A stretch of 8,427 bases of DNA from Planctomycetota bacterium (GTDB lineage: Bacteria > Planctomycetota > Phycisphaerae > Sedimentisphaerales > Anaerobacaceae): the NCBI GenBank assembly GCA_003644295.1, contig QNBZ01000040.1:1-8427 (forward strand), in the 5' to 3' direction. This document shows positions 6,478-8,427 of the stretch, piece by piece. The first letter of the stretch is position 1. Each line of letters starts with the position of its first letter. The translations under genes and the position numbers were made by a program. Under the pieces are notes generated by a model. That model made no database searches, was not told where the DNA came from, and saw nothing but the letters and a program-made list of their open reading frames with translations.

Positions 6478-7677
6478 ATGCCCCCCATATTTGAATCAGA
6501 CATAGAGCAGTTAGTCATCGAGCTCCTGCAAAATCAGGGGTTTGATTATCTTTCACCCGAACAGCAGGAGGCGGAACGCTCAAATTTAGGCGAAGTTGTT
6601 CTCAAAGAACGGCTCAAGAACGCTATTGATATGCTTAATCCTTCAATCCCCGATGAGGCGAAAGAGCAGGCATTGCGTCAGGTGCTTAATCTGCCCAGCC
6701 AGAACCTAATCGATAACAACGAAGCGCTTCACAGAATGCTCACCGAAGGAATCGAGGTCGAATTCATGGTCAATGGCAGTATAAGAGGCGATAAGGTCTG
6801 GCTAATTGACTGGCAGGATATCTTAAACAATGAATTTTTAGCCAGTAATCAGTTCACGGTGATAGAGAACAATATCAATAAACGCCCGGATGTGGTTTTA
6901 TTCGTTAACGGCCTGCCTTTGGTTGTAATCGAGCTTAAAAACTCAGCCGATGAAAACGCAACGGTCGCAAAGGCATTTACTCAATTACAGAACTATAAAA
7001 ACGCAATACCGTCTCTTTTCTACTACAATGGTTTTCTGGTGGCCTCGGACGGTTTAGACGCAAAGACCGGGACTATCTCTTCTGATTTTGGCAGATTCGC
7101 TGCCTGGAAATCTATTGACGGCGTCCGGGAAGACAGAGCAACTGTCCCGCAGATTGAAACACTGGTTAAAGGGATGCTCAAAAAAGACGTCCTTCTTGAT
7201 TTAATAAAGCAATTCATCATCTTTGAAAAAACAAAGAAGCAAGATTCTAAGACGGGATTAAGCTCGGTTGAAACTATCAAAAAGCTTGCTGCTTATCATC
7301 AGTATTTTGCGGTTAATAAAGCGGTCGAATCAACAATTACAGCAGCTTCGCAAAACGGAAGCAGAAAGGCAGGTATCATCTGGCATACGCAGGGTTCGGG
7401 AAAAAGCCTATCAATGGTCTTTTACACGGGCAAGATTGTTTTGGAGCTTAATAACCCAACGGTTGTCGTTGTTACAGACAGAAATGACCTTGACGGCCAG
7501 TTGTTCGATACTTTCGCTGGTTGCCGTCAGCTTTTGAGGCAGGAACCGATTCAGGCAAAGAGTATTCCGGATTTAAAGACGCTGTTAAAGACGGCAGGCG
7601 GAGGGATTGTCTTTACCACTATTCAGAAGTTCTCGCCCGACTTGCCTGCACGCGGTGCGCAAGCAGGTGAGGGCTAG
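6478..7677 (+). pseudogene. hsdR: Type I restriction endonuclease subunit HsdR, 3'-truncated by an insertion
   Basis: The frame has 399 codons, whereas HsdR proteins are usually around 1000 aa. The N-terminal nuclease domain is complete: RPDVV gives Asp138, VIELKN gives Glu152-x-Lys154, and QLQNY at 169-173 is the Q-x-x-x-Y motif. The motor domain begins with Walker A HTQGSGKS at 303-310 and motif Ia VVVVTDRNDLDGQ at 339-351, and reaches FTTIQKFSPD at 379-388. Family members would continue to the DEAH box, but residues 389-399 (LPARGAQAGEG) are encoded by a palindromic sequence and a TAG follows. Motif II, the other motor motifs and the C-terminal HsdM-binding region are missing. The fragment cannot translocate DNA and probably cannot support restriction. 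No clear Shine-Dalgarno sequence precedes ATG 6478. Confidence 0.92.
7635..7674. repeat. REP-like imperfect palindrome at the hsdR break
   Basis: GCCC (7635-7638) pairs with GGGC (7671-7674). Inside, CCTGC (7645-7649) pairs with GCAGG (7663-7667), and CGC (7651-7653) with GCG (7657-7659) around a 3-nt loop. The GC-rich hairpin contrasts with the AT-leaning surroundings and encodes the aberrant last residues of the HsdR fragment. It could be a dispersed REP-type element or belong to the end of the insertion sequence; one copy cannot decide. Confidence 0.5.
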
Positions 7678-7712
7678 GCCGTTTATGACCTTTTATTGCT
7701 CTGTTGAAAACC

Positions 7713-8360
7713 TTAAGCAGCACGCCTGATTATCATCAGGTTGTGCGTTAGTATTCTTAAAAAGCATTCACGCTGCCGTGACTGCTCGGTTCTGGCTCTC
7801 AAAGCAGATCCCAATAAACGTTTATTACGAGAAAAAACACTTTCAATCTGCCAGCGTTGATTGTAAAGCTCTTTGTCAAATTGTTTCTTCATTTGTCGGC
7901 GATATTTGCTTTTAGGCCATTTGCGACTACGACGTTTGTTTAATGGGATCATCGTTTGGGCTATACCAAGTTCTTCGCGGCAAAGCTGGTGGTTATGTTC
8001 TCCATCATAGGCTGCATCAGCTAACAGTTGGTCAAACTGAACGAAGCGACTTGCCTGAATCATCGCAGGTGTAAATTGCGGTGAATCATTGCTGGGACCA
8101 CGAGTAACTATGCAGGCTGCAAACAGATGTGTCTTAGTATCGCAAACAGCAGTTACTTTGGGCCAATGATAGCGTAAAAAGCGTTTATAGCCTTTCCTGC
8201 GGACATAATAGCGAGAGGTATGACGACTTTCAAGGCCAGTGGCGTCAACAGCTGCTTGTGGATGTTCGTCAAGTAGACCGATATCGTTTGCTTGCTCGAA
8301 AATGGTATTTAAGAAGCTTTCAAAAGCCCTTTTTTTAGAAGCCGTTTTTCGGCATAACAA
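7713..8360 (-). CDS. IS transposase, catalytic DDE part (second frame)
   Basis: This 215-codon frame carries the whole catalytic core of a transposase that would cut and join the element's ends. Asp39 lies in VDATGLES, Asp115 in LADAAYDGEH, and Glu173 in YNQRWQIESVFSRNK. The last motif fits the Y-(2)-R-(3)-E-(6)-K signature of IS4-related transposases exactly (Y166, R169, E173, K180). The nominal TTG start at 8360 is not credible: family-like sequence upstream is in another frame (see 8309-8427), and this part probably joins it at the A-run at 8330-8336. The first ten or so residues of this frame are therefore likely not made in the fusion. Stop TAA is at 7715-7713. Confidence 0.9.
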   Translation of the reverse strand: MLCRKTASKKRAFESFLNTIFEQANDIGLLDEHPQAAVDATGLESRHTSRYYVRRKGYKRFLRYHWPKVTAVCDTKTHLFAACIVTRGPSNDSPQFTPAMIQASRFVQFDQLLADAAYDGEHNHQLCREELGIAQTMIPLNKRRSRKWPKSKYRRQMKKQFDKELYNQRWQIESVFSRNKRLLGSALRARTEQSRQRECFLRILTHNLMIIRRAA

Positions 8361-8427
8361 AGTGTGGAATAATGTGGTACCTTTTTGAGGCTCAAAACTT
8401 TGCGTAGATCGGAAAAATCTTTGAGCA
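8309..8427 (-). CDS. IS transposase, N-terminal part (first frame), partial
   Basis: On the - strand this frame is open from the window edge to TAA at 8311-8309. It reads LKDFSDLRKVLSLKKVPHYS, then TLCYAEKRLLKKG, which resembles the N-terminal helical region of DDE transposases (LRxxLxLKKVPHYSTL). It therefore belongs to the same protein as the catalytic part but lies one frame away. The true start is beyond the right edge. Confidence 0.75.
   Translation of the reverse strand, partial: LKDFSDLRKVLSLKKVPHYSTLCYAEKRLLKKGLLKAS
8330..8336 (-). promoter_or_regulatory. A7 slippery run, probable -1 frameshift site in the transposase
   Basis: On the - strand the first frame reads CTA AAA AAA GGG. 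Slipping back one base gives AAA AAA AGG and enters the catalytic frame. The heptamer A-AAA-AAA followed by G is a classical -1 slippery sequence used by several IS families. A short potential stem (GCTT, 4-nt loop, AAGC) follows directly. A simple one-base mutation in a homopolymer would look the same. Confidence 0.55.

Larger units (their letters stand above)
7675..8427 (-). mobile_element. Insertion sequence, IS4/IS5-like DDE type, partial at the right edge
   Basis: The element is recognised by its transposase. Its left end (3' side of the transposase) must lie in about 7642-7712, between the last HsdR-like codon and the transposase stop. The exact base cannot be fixed because the right end, and so the terminal inverted repeats and target duplication, are outside the window. 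The stretch 7678-7712, which includes GCTCTGTTGAAAACC just before the transposase stop, is a candidate terminal region. Confidence 0.75.

Noticed and set aside
7268..7537. 89-codon + strand frame overlapping hsdR
   Set aside because: It is an out-of-frame shadow of the Walker A region of hsdR, which is conserved in the other frame.
7645..7680. Palindrome read as an intrinsic terminator after hsdR
   Set aside because: The hairpin is GC-rich but no T-run follows directly; the nearest T-rich stretch is weak and lies at 7682-7697. It is better described as a REP-like or IS-end structure.
1..8427. CRISPR array, tRNA or rRNA genes
   Set aside because: No regularly spaced repeats and no recognisable tRNA or rRNA sequence were seen on either strand.

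Overview
The window is bacterial DNA carrying a five-gene type I restriction-modification operon on the + strand. The operon is interrupted near its 3' end by an insertion sequence. To its left, a separate two-gene unit runs on the - strand. The base composition leans towards AT, there is no taxonomic marker gene, and several genes lack a clear Shine-Dalgarno sequence. The host therefore cannot be named from this sequence alone; an environmental (metagenomic) bacterium is a reasonable guess.

Left block (1-1449, - strand): a three-helix membrane protein is followed after 2 nt by the start of a second protein, which runs off the left edge. Their overall look suggests a membrane-anchored DNA-translocase or conjugation-like pair, but this is inference. 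A good sigma70-type promoter (TTGACC, 17 nt, TAAAAT) sits just upstream and moves the start of the membrane protein to position 1383.

Intergenic region (1450-1679): this divergent control region holds a strong extended -10 promoter (TTTACA, 17 nt, TATATT) pointing at the restriction operon. It is followed by an AT-rich leader of about 155-160 nt with two tiny reading frames.

Restriction operon (1680-7677, + strand): the order is hsdM, a 339-aa accessory gene (DUF6236-like), hsdS, a DUF4268 gene with a PD-(D/E)xK-like N-terminus, and hsdR. HsdM would methylate DNA, HsdS would choose the site through two target-recognition domains, and HsdR would translocate and cut. The two extra genes lie inside the M-S-R order, which makes them candidate partners or co-travelling defence genes. 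HsdR stops after 399 codons. It keeps its nuclease motifs and Walker A but has lost the rest of the motor. The break coincides with a REP-like palindrome followed by an insertion sequence.

Right block (about 7675-8427, - strand): this is an IS4/IS5-like DDE transposase whose N-terminal part is in a different frame from the catalytic part. The two are joined at a run of seven A residues, which looks like a -1 frameshift site. The right end of the element is outside the window. As it stands the locus probably methylates without classical HsdR restriction, unless the remainder of hsdR is supplied beyond the element.
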